Positions 1 to 9,704 are shown, counted from the stretch's first letter. The stretch: 64,000 nt of DNA from Acetivibrio clariflavus DSM 19732 (GCF_000237085.1 NC_016627.1:1054001-1118000), one strand, 5' to 3'. Program-made: numbers and translations. Notes: generated by a model not told the origin, from the letters alone.

Positions 1-108
1 ATTTGGATTTCCTGCCAGGGCAATAATTCTATCATTAGCTGTTGTGAGTTCAATACGGAGTTCACTATCTAGTATACTTATTCCCGTCGATTGGTTGGTA
101 AGTCCCAT
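1..108 (-). CDS. feoB: Ferrous iron transport protein B, N-terminal fragment
   Basis: Only the first 36 codons lie in the window; the gene runs off the left edge. The reverse strand starts at an ATG at 108 behind an AGGAGG ribosome-binding site and encodes a short polar leader (begins MGLTNQSTG) followed by IALAGNPN, the beginning of the G1 GTP-binding motif GNPNVGKS of FeoB. Clostridial FeoB proteins often carry such a leader before the G domain. FeoB is a GTP-gated inner-membrane Fe(II) transporter. It is divergent from the ZIP transporter at 496. No clear Fur box was seen in the shared upstream region. The identification is from the visible N-terminus only. Confidence 0.75.
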   Translation of the reverse strand, partial: MGLTNQSTGISILDSELRIELTTANDRIIALAGNPN

Positions 109-495
109 ACTATAAATCCTCCTTACTATATAACTTGCTCCATTGGGTTTGAAACATTATTTTATGTGTATTTAATACATTACTTGAATTTAATATGCAA
201 ATTTGCTATATATTTTTAGTAAAAGGTTTGCTCCTGAAAAAATAAAGCTGGTGATTCTAAAGAATAAGTTTTATATTGCATCTCAAAAATAGAAAGTTCC
301 TGTTGTATCCTAATGATTTGATTTGCAACTTATTTGAGATATTATAATTTTTTATTTAAACAGTTTTAGCTGAGGTAAAGATTTTCCTAAGACTAATGTA
401 TGAATGTATATATAAAAAAGTTCAAATCTGGTATGATTAGATTGCAATTAATTGGGGTAAAAATACTCTAGAAATATGGAAGGGAGTAAGGCGCT
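109..495. other. Intergenic region between divergent feoB and ZIP transporter
   Basis: An AT-rich stretch without a credible gene. It must hold two divergent promoters. An extended -10-like TGGTATGAT lies at 429-437, about 60 bp before the ZIP gene, but I see no good -35. No 7-1-7 Fur palindrome, unlike the boxes near 33.0 and 33.5 kb. Confidence 0.4.
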
Positions 496-1308
496 ATGGA
501 TATGCAGAATGTTTTATTGGCATTGGGACTTACACTTATTGCAGGATTGTCAACCGGAGTAGGTAGTGCTCTTGCGTTTTTTACAAAAAAGACTAACACA
601 AAATTCTTGTCTGTTGCATTAGGTTTTTCTGCTGGAGTAATGATTTATGTATCCATGATTGATATATTTCAAAAGGCTAAGGAATCCCTTGTTGCAGCAT
701 TAGGCGAGACTGGAGGTTCCTGGGCTACTGTAGGAGCCTTTTTTGCAGGGATATTCCTGATTGCAGCTATTGATAATTTTGTTCCGTCAACTGAAAATCC
801 TCACGAGATGAGGAAAGTTGAAGATATATATAGTAAAAATGATGACAATAACAGAAGCAAGCTTATGCGGATGGGTACGCTTACTGCCCTTGCAATAGCG
901 ATTCACAACTTTCCTGAAGGATTGGCAACTTTTACATCGGCAATTAAGGATCCTTCCCTTGGAATAGCTATTACTGTTGCGATAGCTATCCATAACATTC
1001 CGGAAGGAATTGCGGTTTCCATGCCGGTTTTCTATGCTACAGGTGACAGGAGAAAGGCTTTCAGGCTTTCCTTTTTATCAGGATTGTCGGAACCGTTAGG
1101 CGCTGTTATTGGGTATTTAATTTTATTCAGAATTTTTAACGACATAGTCTTTGGAGTATTATTTGCGGCAGTGGCGGGAATCATGGTATTTATCTCAGTT
1201 GACGAGCTTTTGCCTACAGCAAGGGAGTATGGAGAACCTCACCTTTCAATATATGGATTGGTGGCAGGAATGATGGTTATGGCAGTAAGTTTACTGCTGT
1301 TTATCTAA
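496..1308 (+). CDS. zupT: ZIP family divalent metal transporter (ZupT type)
   Basis: A 270-residue polytopic membrane protein of about eight helices that imports Zn(II), Fe(II) or other divalent metals. The family signature is clear: HNFPEG and HNIPEG repeats in transmembrane segments 4 and 5 (about residues 137-175) supply the metal-binding His and Glu residues, and a cytosolic charged loop (about 105-125) separates the two halves. A GGGAG-like ribosome-binding site precedes the ATG. It sits divergently from feoB, so this corner of the window is devoted to metal uptake. The substrate is not determined by sequence; ZupT is a broad-range member. Confidence 0.88.
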   Translation: MDMQNVLLALGLTLIAGLSTGVGSALAFFTKKTNTKFLSVALGFSAGVMIYVSMIDIFQKAKESLVAALGETGGSWATVGAFFAGIFLIAAIDNFVPSTENPHEMRKVEDIYSKNDDNNRSKLMRMGTLTALAIAIHNFPEGLATFTSAIKDPSLGIAITVAIAIHNIPEGIAVSMPVFYATGDRRKAFRLSFLSGLSEPLGAVIGYLILFRIFNDIVFGVLFAAVAGIMVFISVDELLPTAREYGEPHLSIYGLVAGMMVMAVSLLLFI

Positions 1309-1352
1309 AATTTTTTAGATTTGTATTATTGACAAAACCTATTATATATTTT

Positions 1353-1393
1353 AACAGTCAACTGTTTCAGAATTTAAAGTTGACTGTTTTTTA
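1353..1393 (+). terminator. Rho-independent terminator after ZIP transporter
   Basis: Perfect 11-bp stem AACAGTCAACT / AGTTGACTGTT (1353-1363 with 1378-1388) followed by a T run. Confidence 0.85.
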
Positions 1394-1551
1394 TCATGTT
1401 ATTAACATATACATCAAACCTTGTATATTATATTTGTATCTGCTTTGACGGAAAGTAAAAATGGAAGTATTTATAAAATTGTATAATTTTTATACTATAA
1501 TTCAGACTATAAAATAATATGGAAAAGTCTTGATTGTAATTTGGAGGTTGA

Positions 1552-2406
1552 ATGATTAACTCTTTTGAACCTATTGTAAATAAAAACTGCAAAATACTGA
1601 TTTTAGGAACAATGCCGGGGGTCCAATCCCTTAAAAGGCATGAGTATTATGGAAATGATAGAAATGCTTTTTGGAAAATAATATTTTCCTTGTTTCAACA
1701 AAAATTAAGCAACGATTATGAGCAAAAGAAGGAGTTTTTGCTTAAAAATAGAATAGCTTTATGGGATGTTCTTAAAGCATGTAATAGAGAGGGAAGTTTG
1801 GATAATGATATTAAAGATCCGATACCCAATAATTTTGCAAGTTTTTTTAAACAGTATCCAAACATAGAGACAGTGTACTTTAATGGAGAGCCGGCTGAGA
1901 AGTTTTATAGAAGATTAGTTGGTGTGAAGAATTCTGATATTTTCTTTCACAGGCTTCCGTCGACAAGTCCTTCCAATGCAGTAAAGTTTGAGGAGAAATT
2001 AAAGTACTGGAAGCCTATATTGCTTATGCTAAAAGGAATTCAATCCTGTGATATAGAAAGTATTGAAGTATTTTTAGATTACTCTTGTGAATTGAAAATA
2101 AATATTAAAAAAATGAATGGATTTTATGTAACTGAGGACACTGAAAATAATCTAATCGGGAAAAGGAATTTAGCTTTTTCCGAAAAGGCTTTAATACAGT
2201 TTATTCATCGACTTTATGAGAATAGGGTCTTTTCATGGGAGAAAAGTAATAAACCTGAAGTTGAAAAAGTCGGCGGACCAAATTGGAGGGTAAAGATAAC
2301 ATGCATGGATGCGGTTTATGCTTATACCGGCAGTAATAAATATCCGAGACAGTGGAAAGATTTTTGCAAATCTGTACAGAGTTTGATTGAAGAACCCTTT
2401 GGATGA
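1552..2406 (+). CDS. DNA-deoxyinosine/uracil glycosylase with extra C-terminal domain
   Basis: Residues 1-160 match the family 6 uracil/hypoxanthine-DNA glycosylases of the UDG superfamily: the N-terminal ILILGTMPG motif, YYGNDRNAFWKI, an IALWDVLKAC segment and the late HRLPSTSPSN motif. These enzymes remove deaminated bases (mainly hypoxanthine) to start base excision repair. The usual family length is about 160-170 residues; here 284. The last ~120 residues (from about 163) form a separate domain I do not recognise, ending in a Trp/Gly-rich part (VGGPNWRVKI, then YTGSNKYPRQWKDF). A GGAGG site precedes the ATG. It is a single gene between terminators. Confidence 0.8.
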   Translation: MINSFEPIVNKNCKILILGTMPGVQSLKRHEYYGNDRNAFWKIIFSLFQQKLSNDYEQKKEFLLKNRIALWDVLKACNREGSLDNDIKDPIPNNFASFFKQYPNIETVYFNGEPAEKFYRRLVGVKNSDIFFHRLPSTSPSNAVKFEEKLKYWKPILLMLKGIQSCDIESIEVFLDYSCELKINIKKMNGFYVTEDTENNLIGKRNLAFSEKALIQFIHRLYENRVFSWEKSNKPEVEKVGGPNWRVKITCMDAVYAYTGSNKYPRQWKDFCKSVQSLIEEPFG

Positions 2407-2443
2407 AAAAAAGAATCCATAATAAAATAAATCTTTTTTTCAT
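2403..2443 (+). terminator. AT-rich hairpin at the end of the glycosylase gene
   Basis: A perfect 12-bp stem ATGAAAAAAAGA / TCTTTTTTTCAT (2403-2414 with 2432-2443) begins at the stop codon. A second small hairpin GTAAAC/GTTTAC follows at about 2446-2461. The stem is GC-poor, so terminator strength is uncertain. Confidence 0.5.
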
Positions 2444-2566
2444 ATGTAAACTTTTTGTTTACTCAAATTAATTCGGGGTACATAAAAAAGGGGCAATTGG
2501 ATTTGGAGAAGATTTATTGCCATAAAAATTCAATTAATAATTTATAATAGTATGGAGGTAATGGAA

Positions 2567-3061
2567 ATGAGCGAAAAAAAGACTTTGGAAAATTTAATGG
2601 CGGCATTTGCCGGAGAATCTCAAGCAAACAGAAAATATCTGGCGTTTGCAAAAAAGGCTGAGGAGGAAGGAAAATTAAACGTTGCCAAATTATTCAGAGC
2701 TGCAGCTGAGGCAGAGACAATTCATGCAATGAAGGAACTGGAGTTGGCAGGAAAGATTAATTCTACTGAAGAGAATTTAAAAGCTGCAATTGCCGGAGAA
2801 ACCTATGAATATGAAAAAATGTATCCTGAATTCATTGAAGTGGCAAAACAAGAAGGAGAAAAAGCTGCAGTAGGAGCTTTCACATTGGCTCTAAAGGCAG
2901 AAGAAGTTCATGCCAAATTGTACAAGGAGGCATTGGATAATATAAATAGTACAGAAGAAGTTTTCTACTATGTCTGTCCTGTATGTGGAAATATAGAAAA
3001 GTTTGTTCCTGAAAAATGCAGTATTTGCGGTGTTCCCGGCGAAAAATTTATTAAGTTCTAA
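2567..3061 (+). CDS. rbr: Rubrerythrin
   Basis: A 164-residue non-haem diiron peroxidase that reduces hydrogen peroxide in anaerobes, with electrons from rubredoxin or a rubredoxin reductase. The N-terminal ferritin-like four-helix domain (residues 1-125) shows the diiron ligands in AFAGESQANRKY, AETIHAM and KAEEVHAKLY. The C-terminal rubredoxin-like FeS4 knuckles are CPVCGN and CSICGVPG. The start was set at 2567 because the GGAGG site at 2554-2558 overlaps two upstream in-frame ATGs (2552, 2561) and is spaced correctly only for the third. It is followed by its own terminator, so it is probably monocistronic. Confidence 0.95.
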   Translation: MSEKKTLENLMAAFAGESQANRKYLAFAKKAEEEGKLNVAKLFRAAAEAETIHAMKELELAGKINSTEENLKAAIAGETYEYEKMYPEFIEVAKQEGEKAAVGAFTLALKAEEVHAKLYKEALDNINSTEEVFYYVCPVCGNIEKFVPEKCSICGVPGEKFIKF

Positions 3062-3098
3062 TAAATCGATTAACACGCTTACATACCTAATTATGATG

Positions 3099-3134
3099 TT
3101 GGAGAGATGCTTTCCACTGTCTCTCCAATATTTT
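3099..3134 (+). terminator. Terminator after rubrerythrin
   Basis: Stem TTGGAGAGA / TCTCTCCAA (3099-3107 with 3120-3128) followed by a T-rich tract. Confidence 0.85.
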
Positions 3135-3259
3135 TGCTTATAATCTTTATGCTATTAGTTTCCTAGGTTTTTAACACATTGGACTATTGTTAGATATAGT
3201 TTTTAAAGGTTTAGTTATATGGTATAAGACTAATAGCCACAAATCAGGGGAATTTTTAA

Positions 3260-5887
3260 TTAAATACTATCCAAATCATAACAGTGTGATTTGACAGGAT
3301 TTTTGCACCTTGCAAATACTCCATACTTACTTAAAGCTGCAATTAATGGATAACCATCTTTTTTACATTTGAGACTGTTTTGAAGTATGTATGCTTCCAC
3401 AAAGCTTTTGTCTAAAAGGTGTGTATGTCTGCAAGAGGGATAATTTGAACAGCCCAAAAAGTGGGATTTGCCTTTTCTTAGTACCATTTTACCACCGCAC
3501 AGTTTACATTTTATATTGCAATTTTCAATAAATGAAGTAAAACCGATATGGTCAGAAGTGAAACTTTCTGAAATAGAGTTCCGGTATTTATGCATTTCCA
3601 GCAAAGATGCTATTGTGTCGGCAGTTTTTTTGCCTGTGAAACGGATAACAGGCCAAATGGTTATAGGAAGAGCTGTATTGTCCGAGATAAATGAAGTGTT
3701 CATTACCGGAACTCCGTACCAGATTATACAGTTATCAATAATAGTAATAGGTGCCCAGGCAAAGGGATTTTTATGACACAATTTTGATAACTGTGGTGTT
3801 AATTTGTATGGATTTTCAGACCTTACCAATACCTTTACTCCACGACTTCTTGCTGCATAAAGGATATCGGCAATTTCTTTTTCGTTTATTACATTACCTT
3901 GAGGGATATCCATAAGAATTTCCTTTTTAGAGCTTTTAATATCTTCTAAGAATTGTGAAAAGCATTGTGAACCATTATACCATTTCATATTTTCCGATAT
4001 AAGATTATTTGAGCACATATCCAGAAATTCGTTTCCTGAACATGACTTGCCCTTTTCCTTTATGTAATAAAACAAATTCCTTAGTAAAGAGTTGTCTAAA
4101 GCTAGTTTATTATTCCAATAACTAAGATTGGAAACTACAATAAACTTTCCACGAGCGCGTGTAACTGCAACATTTATCAAACGTAAAGAGGCACTGTTTT
4201 TATTTGTAGTAAGAAGTATTCCGGGACTTTTCTGCCGATAACTCTCTACACAATCAAAAATTATTACATCTTTTTGGCTACCCTGAAATTGATGGACTGT
4301 TGAGCAGGAAATCTCGTCTTGGTTAATGTCTAAATCTTTAATCATGGAGCGTATAAGTTGCGATTGAGTTGAATAAGGAGTTATTATACCAACATTGGCT
4401 TGACCGTTATGTAATGCAATTAAACCTGTTTGAAAAGAGACCAAGGCACTTAGCAAGTTATACCTTGAGTTATCACTGCTTTTAGCACAAATATTGCAAG
4501 TTCTGGTTAAGTCTATCAATGCAAGAGCATAGTCTTGAAAGGGAGGCTTTTGTATAATACTTTTACGTTCTAATTTTACATTGGGATGATCACATAGATT
4601 CATACTGTAAATTCTGCTGTTTACAAAGCCTGAAATCATTGGATGCATTCTTCTTTGTTCCTCCAATAGTACCATCCATGGATGAGATATTCCCTTATCT
4701 AAGTTGTCAGGAATATCTAAGTATTCGTATATATCTCTAAGTAGCCATTTTTCAACAAAGGAAGTGTTGCATTGAACAATTGGAGATAACTGGCGAAAAT
4801 CTCCAAAGAAAATAAAGTGTTTTCGAGCTAATGCTGCAGCAAAGCAGATTTGAGGTATATATGCCATGCTTGCTTCATCCAACAAAACCGCATCAAAGTT
4901 TGAATTTTTATATATTTCTGTATCTATAGTTGCTTTTGAGATTGTAGTAGCTAGAATTTTTGAATTTTGAATTAATTCATTTTCATGGCTATGAATTTGT
5001 TTGCGTATTTTTTGCAATTCAATTTCTATATTGAAAATTCTGTTGTTATTTATTTCTTTTGATTTTAGTGTTTCTTTTTCTGCTTCTAATTCTTTTTTTC
5101 TTTGGTGTAAATCGGGATATTTTTCCATGATTAGCATATTAGAAATCAATTCTGGTTTGTTAGCTAGTTCTTTTTTTCTAGGATAGCCATATCGCAATAG
5201 TTCGCCCTTATATATTGCTAATTCATTTTCATTTAGCAATTCATATATTTTAAGGACTGCTTCATCAACGGCTGCGTTACTATGTGAAATAATTAAAATC
5301 CTATTACCTTTAATAAAATGCTTAATAGCTATATTGGCAAGGGTATGTGTTTTACCAGTTCCCGGGGGTCCCCAAACAATTGTGATTGGATTATATAACG
5401 AAGAAATTATAGCTACTTCTTGGCCTTTTTTCATTTTATTATTATTTTCAGCTGTTCTATTACCTTCACACATTAATTTATATACCATATTACGGTTAAA
5501 TTGCGGATGATACTTTAGTTCTTGAAGTCTTTTCATCAATTCCTCTAATAGCTTCCATGGTTCACAAATAAACTCTGCTTTTTGTATATTTTTTCCAAGA
5601 TGTTCTTTTATGATAATGGTTATTTCAAATTCAATACATGAGAGAATTTCTCCTGTATAATCTCTCCCGTTGAATTTCAGGCGAACTGGGGAACTATCGG
5701 GCATATATAGTTCAACGTCCGTTTCAAAGGTATATGCAAAAATAAGAGAATTACTATATATAAGCTTACCATTATATATTTGATATTTTTTTCCTCCTTC
5801 ATTTTTTAGATAAGCAATTTCTTCTGAAATAGCTGAACAGAATTGAAATATATAGTTTGATAAGTTTTCCAAATTCAATTTACTCAC
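3260..5887 (-). CDS. Superfamily 1 DNA/RNA helicase (UPF1/DNA2-like) with C-terminal zinc finger
   Basis: An 875-residue AAA_11/AAA_12-type SF1 helicase. After a ~150-residue N-terminal domain come Walker A GPPGTGKT (residues 173-180), a charged coiled region (about 250-320), Walker B LLDEAS, GDFRQLSP (motif III), VHQFQGSQKDVI (motif V) and VAVTRARGKF (motif VI). Residues about 660-760 resemble a phospholipase D-like fold without an obvious HKD motif. The C-terminus has a topoisomerase-I-type C4 zinc finger: CKLCGG then CSNYPSCRH. It probably unwinds or translocates on nucleic acid in repair or defence; the substrate is unknown. The start at 5887 is GTG with no strong ribosome-binding site, so the N-terminus is uncertain. 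An IS4 element sits about 60 bp upstream and may have separated the gene from its promoter. Confidence 0.82.
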   Translation of the reverse strand: MSKLNLENLSNYIFQFCSAISEEIAYLKNEGGKKYQIYNGKLIYSNSLIFAYTFETDVELYMPDSSPVRLKFNGRDYTGEILSCIEFEITIIIKEHLGKNIQKAEFICEPWKLLEELMKRLQELKYHPQFNRNMVYKLMCEGNRTAENNNKMKKGQEVAIISSLYNPITIVWGPPGTGKTHTLANIAIKHFIKGNRILIISHSNAAVDEAVLKIYELLNENELAIYKGELLRYGYPRKKELANKPELISNMLIMEKYPDLHQRKKELEAEKETLKSKEINNNRIFNIEIELQKIRKQIHSHENELIQNSKILATTISKATIDTEIYKNSNFDAVLLDEASMAYIPQICFAAALARKHFIFFGDFRQLSPIVQCNTSFVEKWLLRDIYEYLDIPDNLDKGISHPWMVLLEEQRRMHPMISGFVNSRIYSMNLCDHPNVKLERKSIIQKPPFQDYALALIDLTRTCNICAKSSDNSRYNLLSALVSFQTGLIALHNGQANVGIITPYSTQSQLIRSMIKDLDINQDEISCSTVHQFQGSQKDVIIFDCVESYRQKSPGILLTTNKNSASLRLINVAVTRARGKFIVVSNLSYWNNKLALDNSLLRNLFYYIKEKGKSCSGNEFLDMCSNNLISENMKWYNGSQCFSQFLEDIKSSKKEILMDIPQGNVINEKEIADILYAARSRGVKVLVRSENPYKLTPQLSKLCHKNPFAWAPITIIDNCIIWYGVPVMNTSFISDNTALPITIWPVIRFTGKKTADTIASLLEMHKYRNSISESFTSDHIGFTSFIENCNIKCKLCGGKMVLRKGKSHFLGCSNYPSCRHTHLLDKSFVEAYILQNSLKCKKDGYPLIAALSKYGVFARCKNPVKSHCYDLDSI

Positions 5888-5945
5888 CTGTAAATTTAAT
5901 TTTTTTTACTTTTAAAGAATATCGGAAAAATATAGAGATTAATTA

Positions 5946-7481
5946 ATCAACTTTCGCGCGTGAATAATGTGCACTGAACATTGAAAAATCAATAGATTTG
6001 GGCAATAAAAAAGTACAAGAACCCCCTTCTATGTGATATAATAGAAGTGCCCAAACCCTATTAAATCGACAATTTGGAGGTTCTTGAACATGTCTATTGT
6101 ATCACAGAAGGTTAAGGAAGAAAATAGATTTTCTTTGACAGTTGATAACTTTTTCAAAATGTTTTCTGTAGGCTATCTGTTAAAAAAGTCAAACGCATAT
6201 AAAGATAAAGGTATTCCTTGTCTTACGGTATTCAAAGTACTGTTTGAACTTGTTTTTACAGGCAAAAATCTGTTTATGAACTATAAAGCAGAAAGCTTTG
6301 ATATACCATTTGCAAGGGATGTGGTCTACAGATTCTTAAATTCCATACATATCAACTGGCAAAGATTTTTATATTTGCTTTCTGCAAAGGTCATAAATCA
6401 TCATATCGATAGATTAACGTCAGATGAACGGGTTGATGCCTTTGTAATTGACGATTCCTTCTACAGTAGGACAAGAAGCAAGTCAGTTGAGCTTTTAAGT
6501 TGGGTCAAAGATCATGCTGACGGCAATAAGAATAAAAAAGGCTTTCGTATGCTTACACTTGGTTGGACAGACGGTAATTCATTTATTCCTGTGGCCTTCA
6601 ACCTTTTAAGTTCAACAAATCCAAGGGTTTGCATTAATCCAGCGAAAAATACTATAGATAAAAGAACCGTTGGTTTTAAACGCCGACAGAATGCCTTAGC
6701 CACTTCACCGGAATCTGCTCTGTCTATGCTGGAACAAGCAGTTGCTACCGGTATTAAAGCAAAATATGTTTTATTTGACAGTTGGTTCTCCTTTCCGGCT
6801 ACTATTATCAAAATTTGTAAGATGAATCTTAATGTGATAGCTATGGTAAAGGATACTCCCAAGATTTACTATAACTTCAATGGTGAAAAAAATCATTGAG
6901 AGAGATATACCGAACTGTCAGGAAACGTAGAGGAAGATCAAAATACCTTGCTTCAGTTATGGTAGAATTACACGATAAAGAAGGAAACCACATTCCAGCA
7001 AAAATTGTCTTTGTCCGTGACCGAAGAAACAAGAGTAAATGGCTAGCTCTCATATCTACAGATACTAGTCTTCCCGAGACAGAGATAATCAGGATATACG
7101 GAAAACGCTGGGACATAGAGGTATTCTTCAAGATGTGTAAGTCATACCTTAAGCTGGCTAAGGAATTTCAAGGTCGTTCTTATGATATGATGGTTGCCCA
7201 TACAACTATTGTTTTTTCAAGGTACATTATGTTAGCGGTTGAGAACCGCAATAATACTGATTTACGCACTATTGGTACTTTGTTCTACTATTGCTGCGAT
7301 GAACTTGAGGACATTAAATTCCATGAGGCACTGCAGCTTATAATAGAGGCTTTAAAAACTACTTTACAGGAAAAACTGCTTTTGACAAAGGAAACAGTCA
7401 ACGAGTTTCTCAACTACTTTGTCACTTGTTTGCCTGTTCATATCAAGGCAAAGCTATCAGTTGTTTCCTGCGAAAGTTGAT
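5946..7481 (+). mobile_element. IS4-family insertion sequence with terminal repeats and target duplication
   Basis: About 1.54 kb. The termini are a 12-bp inverted repeat, ATCAACTTTCGC at 5946-5957 and its complement GCGAAAGTTGAT at 7470-7481. They are flanked by a direct repeat TTAATTA (5939-5945 and 7482-7488), the likely target duplication. Because that repeat is nearly palindromic and AT-rich, the exact boundary could shift by a base. An extended -10 element TGATATAAT (6034-6042) would drive the transposase. Intact ends suggest a recent insertion. Confidence 0.85.
6090..7480 (+). CDS. IS4-family DDE transposase, split by a -1 frame change at an A7 run
   Basis: Read as one product of about 463 residues. 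The first part shows the DDE residues in VIDDSFYSRTRSK and VLFDSWFSFPA. The second part has the IS4 signature Y-x2-R-x3-E-x6-K in YGKRWDIEVFFKMCK. The zero frame stops at 6897-6899, just after seven A residues (6886-6892). The -1 frame continues immediately through LREIYRTVRKRRG to the stop at 7480. A -1 slip on A7, or one missing A, restores the full protein. The start was put at ATG 6090, nine bases after TTTGGAGG. Programmed frameshifting and an inactivating or sequencing deletion are both possible. Confidence 0.8.
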
Positions 7482-7884
7482 TTAATTACTTATATTTGGT
7501 TTTGGTTGATAATTTAAAAGATAAAATGTTGTGAAGCATTATTAAATTATTACAGTGTGAATTCTATCAATATGAGTATTTCAATAGGATTATTATAAAA
7601 AATTTCATTTTGTTGTTTTTGCAACAGAATATGTTATTTAAAAGTATTATACTATAACTAACGGTGAGCGAAATGGTGTTAAACAAATACTTAACATCAC
7701 TTTAGGCAATGAAAAACTACAGAGGACTATTGTGGATGATATACATTACGTCTACAAAATTTTTTGTATATTTGATGGATTACTTGTAGAACAGTACTTA
7801 AACTTAACGGTTTATGTGACTTTTTATGGCGACATTATTGATAAGCTCCCGTATCGAAAAACTATTAAAGGAGGGTCTGTTATT
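7482..7884 (+). other. Upstream region of hcp
   Basis: No credible gene. It contains the right copy of the IS target repeat, an AT-rich stretch with a -10-like TATACT at 7648-7653, the palindrome described separately at 7677-7696, and the hcp ribosome-binding site. An in-frame extension of hcp reaches back to 7732 but has no family similarity and lacks a ribosome-binding site. Confidence 0.4.
7677..7696 (+). promoter_or_regulatory. Inverted repeat, possible operator for hcp
   Basis: TGTTAA (7677-7682) and TTAACA (7691-7696) form a symmetric site with an 8-bp spacer, about 190 bp before the hcp start and about 25 bp after a -10-like TATACT. It could bind a redox or nitric-oxide regulator. The spacing does not match the usual Rex site, so the regulator is not named. 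Confidence 0.35.
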
Positions 7885-9513
7885 ATGAGTATGTTTTGTT
7901 ATCAATGTCAAGAATGTGCAAAGGGTACAGGATGTGAAATCAGAGGTGTTTGCGGCAAAAGCGAGGAAGTTGCAAAGCTGCAGGATTTATTGATTTATAC
8001 GGTAAAAGGAATTTCTGAGATAGTTGTCAAAGGTAAACTGGCTGCAGTAGACCTTGGAACTGTAAATCATGAAGTATTGAAAAGCCTATTTATAACCATT
8101 ACCAATGCCAATTTCGATGAGGCATCTATAGAAAAACAGATAAGAAAAATGCTTTCCATAAGAGACGATTTGAAAAATAAAGTTTCCGGCATTCAACTTG
8201 GAGATGCGGCAAACTTTGAAGTGACCGGCAGGGTATCTATGCTTGAAAAAGCCTCGAAAGTAGGTGTATTGGCTACTGAGAATGAAGACATCCGCTCTTT
8301 GAGGGAATTAATAACATACGGGATAAAAGGTATGGCAGCTTACACATATCATGCACTTAACTTGGGTAAAGAAAAGGCTGAGATATATGACTTTATATAT
8401 GAATCTTTGGCAGCTACATTGGACAACACTTTATCTGCCGATGACCTGGTGGCTCTGACTATGAAAACGGGTCAATTTGGTGTAACTGCAATGGCACTTC
8501 TTGATGAAGCCAATACATCAAAGTATGGGAACCCCGAAATTACAAGCGTTAATATTGGCGTTGGGAAGAATCCGGGTATATTGGTTTCCGGGCACGATCT
8601 TAGCGATCTTGAGCAACTACTGGAACAGACAAAAGGAACGGGTGTTGATGTGTATACACACAGTGAAATGCTTCCGGCACATTATTATCCTTTCTTCAAA
8701 AAGTATGAGAATTTTGTCGGGAACTACGGCAGTTCATGGTGGAAGCAGATTGAAGAGTTTGAAACCTTTAACGGACCGATTTTATTTACAACAAACTGTC
8801 TTGTACCGCCAAAGAATGAAGAAGTGAGAAAGAGAATATTCACCACCGGTGCTGCGGGTTATCCGGGATGCACACATATTGAAGCCGATGAAAACGGCAG
8901 AAAGGACTTTACTCCGATTATTGAAATGGCTAAGAAATGCAAAGCACCGACAGAAATTGAAACCGGAAGTATTGTAGGCGGTTTTGCTCACGCGCAGGTT
9001 CTTGCTTTGGCAGACAAGGTTGTTGATGCGGTTAAATCCGGTGCAATTAAGAAATTCTTTGTTATGGCCGGCTGTGACGGCAGAATGAAATCAAGGGACT
9101 ACTACAGGGAATTTGCAGAAAAACTTCCTAAGGACACGGTTATTCTTACTGCAGGATGTGCCAAATACAGATACAACAAACTTCCATTGGGAGATATAGA
9201 CGGTATTCCAAGAGTTTTGGATGCCGGACAGTGTAATGATTCCTATTCCCTTGCAGTTATTGCCTTAAAGCTTAAAGAGGTATTTGGGTTAGATGATATA
9301 AACGAGCTTCCAATTGCATATAACATTGCCTGGTACGAGCAGAAAGCTGTAATTGTACTTTTGGCACTGTTGTATTTAGGTGTTAAAAATATCCACCTTG
9401 GACCGACATTACCCGGATTCCTGTCACCAAACGTGGCAAAAGTTCTTGTGGATACTTTCGGTATAGCCGGCATAGGAAATGTGGATGACGACATAGCAAT
9501 GTTTATGGCATAA
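7885..9513 (+). CDS. hcp: Hydroxylamine reductase (hybrid cluster protein)
   Basis: A 542-residue cytosolic iron-sulfur protein. Family members reduce hydroxylamine to ammonia in vitro and act as NO reductases and in protein S-nitrosylation in vivo. The N-terminus has the cubane-cluster cysteines (CYQC, then CEIRGVC). The hybrid-cluster ligands lie in [39 protein letters not shown] and [10 protein letters not shown]. The start at 7885 follows AAAGGAGGG at the right distance and gives the standard [10 protein letters not shown] start. It probably protects this anaerobe from nitrosative stress. A palindrome upstream is a candidate control site. Confidence 0.95.
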   Translation: MSMFCYQCQECAKGTGCEIRGVCGKSEEVAKLQDLLIYTVKGISEIVVKGKLAAVDLGTVNHEVLKSLFITITNANFDEASIEKQIRKMLSIRDDLKNKVSGIQLGDAANFEVTGRVSMLEKASKVGVLATENEDIRSLRELITYGIKGMAAYTYHALNLGKEKAEIYDFIYESLAATLDNTLSADDLVALTMKTGQFGVTAMALLDEANTSKYGNPEITSVNIGVGKNPGILVSGHDLSDLEQLLEQTKGTGVDVYTHSEMLPAHYYPFFKKYENFVGNYGSSWWKQIEEFETFNGPILFTTNCLVPPKNEEVRKRIFTTGAAGYPGCTHIEADENGRKDFTPIIEMAKKCKAPTEIETGSIVGGFAHAQVLALADKVVDAVKSGAIKKFFVMAGCDGRMKSRDYYREFAEKLPKDTVILTAGCAKYRYNKLPLGDIDGIPRVLDAGQCNDSYSLAVIALKLKEVFGLDDINELPIAYNIAWYEQKAVIVLLALLYLGVKNIHLGPTLPGFLSPNVAKVLVDTFGIAGIGNVDDDIAMFMA

Positions 9514-9535
9514 TAAATATAGTGGTGTTAATTTT

Positions 9536-9562
9536 CCTGACAATCTAAAGATGATTGTCAGG
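9536..9562 (+). other. Hairpin downstream of hcp
   Basis: Perfect 10-bp stem CCTGACAATC / GATTGTCAGG with a 7-nt loop and no T run. It may protect the 3' end of the mRNA or act together with the terminator at 9594. Confidence 0.55.
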
Positions 9563-9593
9563 GGAGTGTTCCACCTTATGGATGAAGGTTGAG

Positions 9594-9634
9594 AAAGCGA
9601 AGGAGCTAAAAAAAGCCCTTTGCTTTTTTGTTTT
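9594..9634 (+). terminator. Terminator after hcp
   Basis: Stem AAAGCGAAGG / CCTTTGCTTT (9594-9603 with 9617-9626, one G-U pair) followed by a T run. Confidence 0.75.
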
Positions 9635-9704
9635 ATCTTTGTTGAGCAATTGATAAAAACTATATTAAAAATATTTTTTGTGAAAAGATGAGGAGGAAAG
9701 GATA

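Noticed and set aside
5888-5945. Idea that the IS4 element interrupts the helicase coding region
   Set aside because: Joining the two flanks does not give a longer helicase frame; stops occur on both sides, so the element lies upstream of the gene.
7677-7696. Rex repressor site upstream of hcp
   Set aside because: The half-sites resemble the Rex core, but the 8-bp spacer is wrong for TTGTTAA-N4-TTAACAA; kept only as an unassigned operator.
7732-7884. 51-codon N-terminal extension of the hcp frame
   Set aside because: It lacks a ribosome-binding site and similarity to the family; the ATG at 7885 has a strong site and gives the standard N-terminus.
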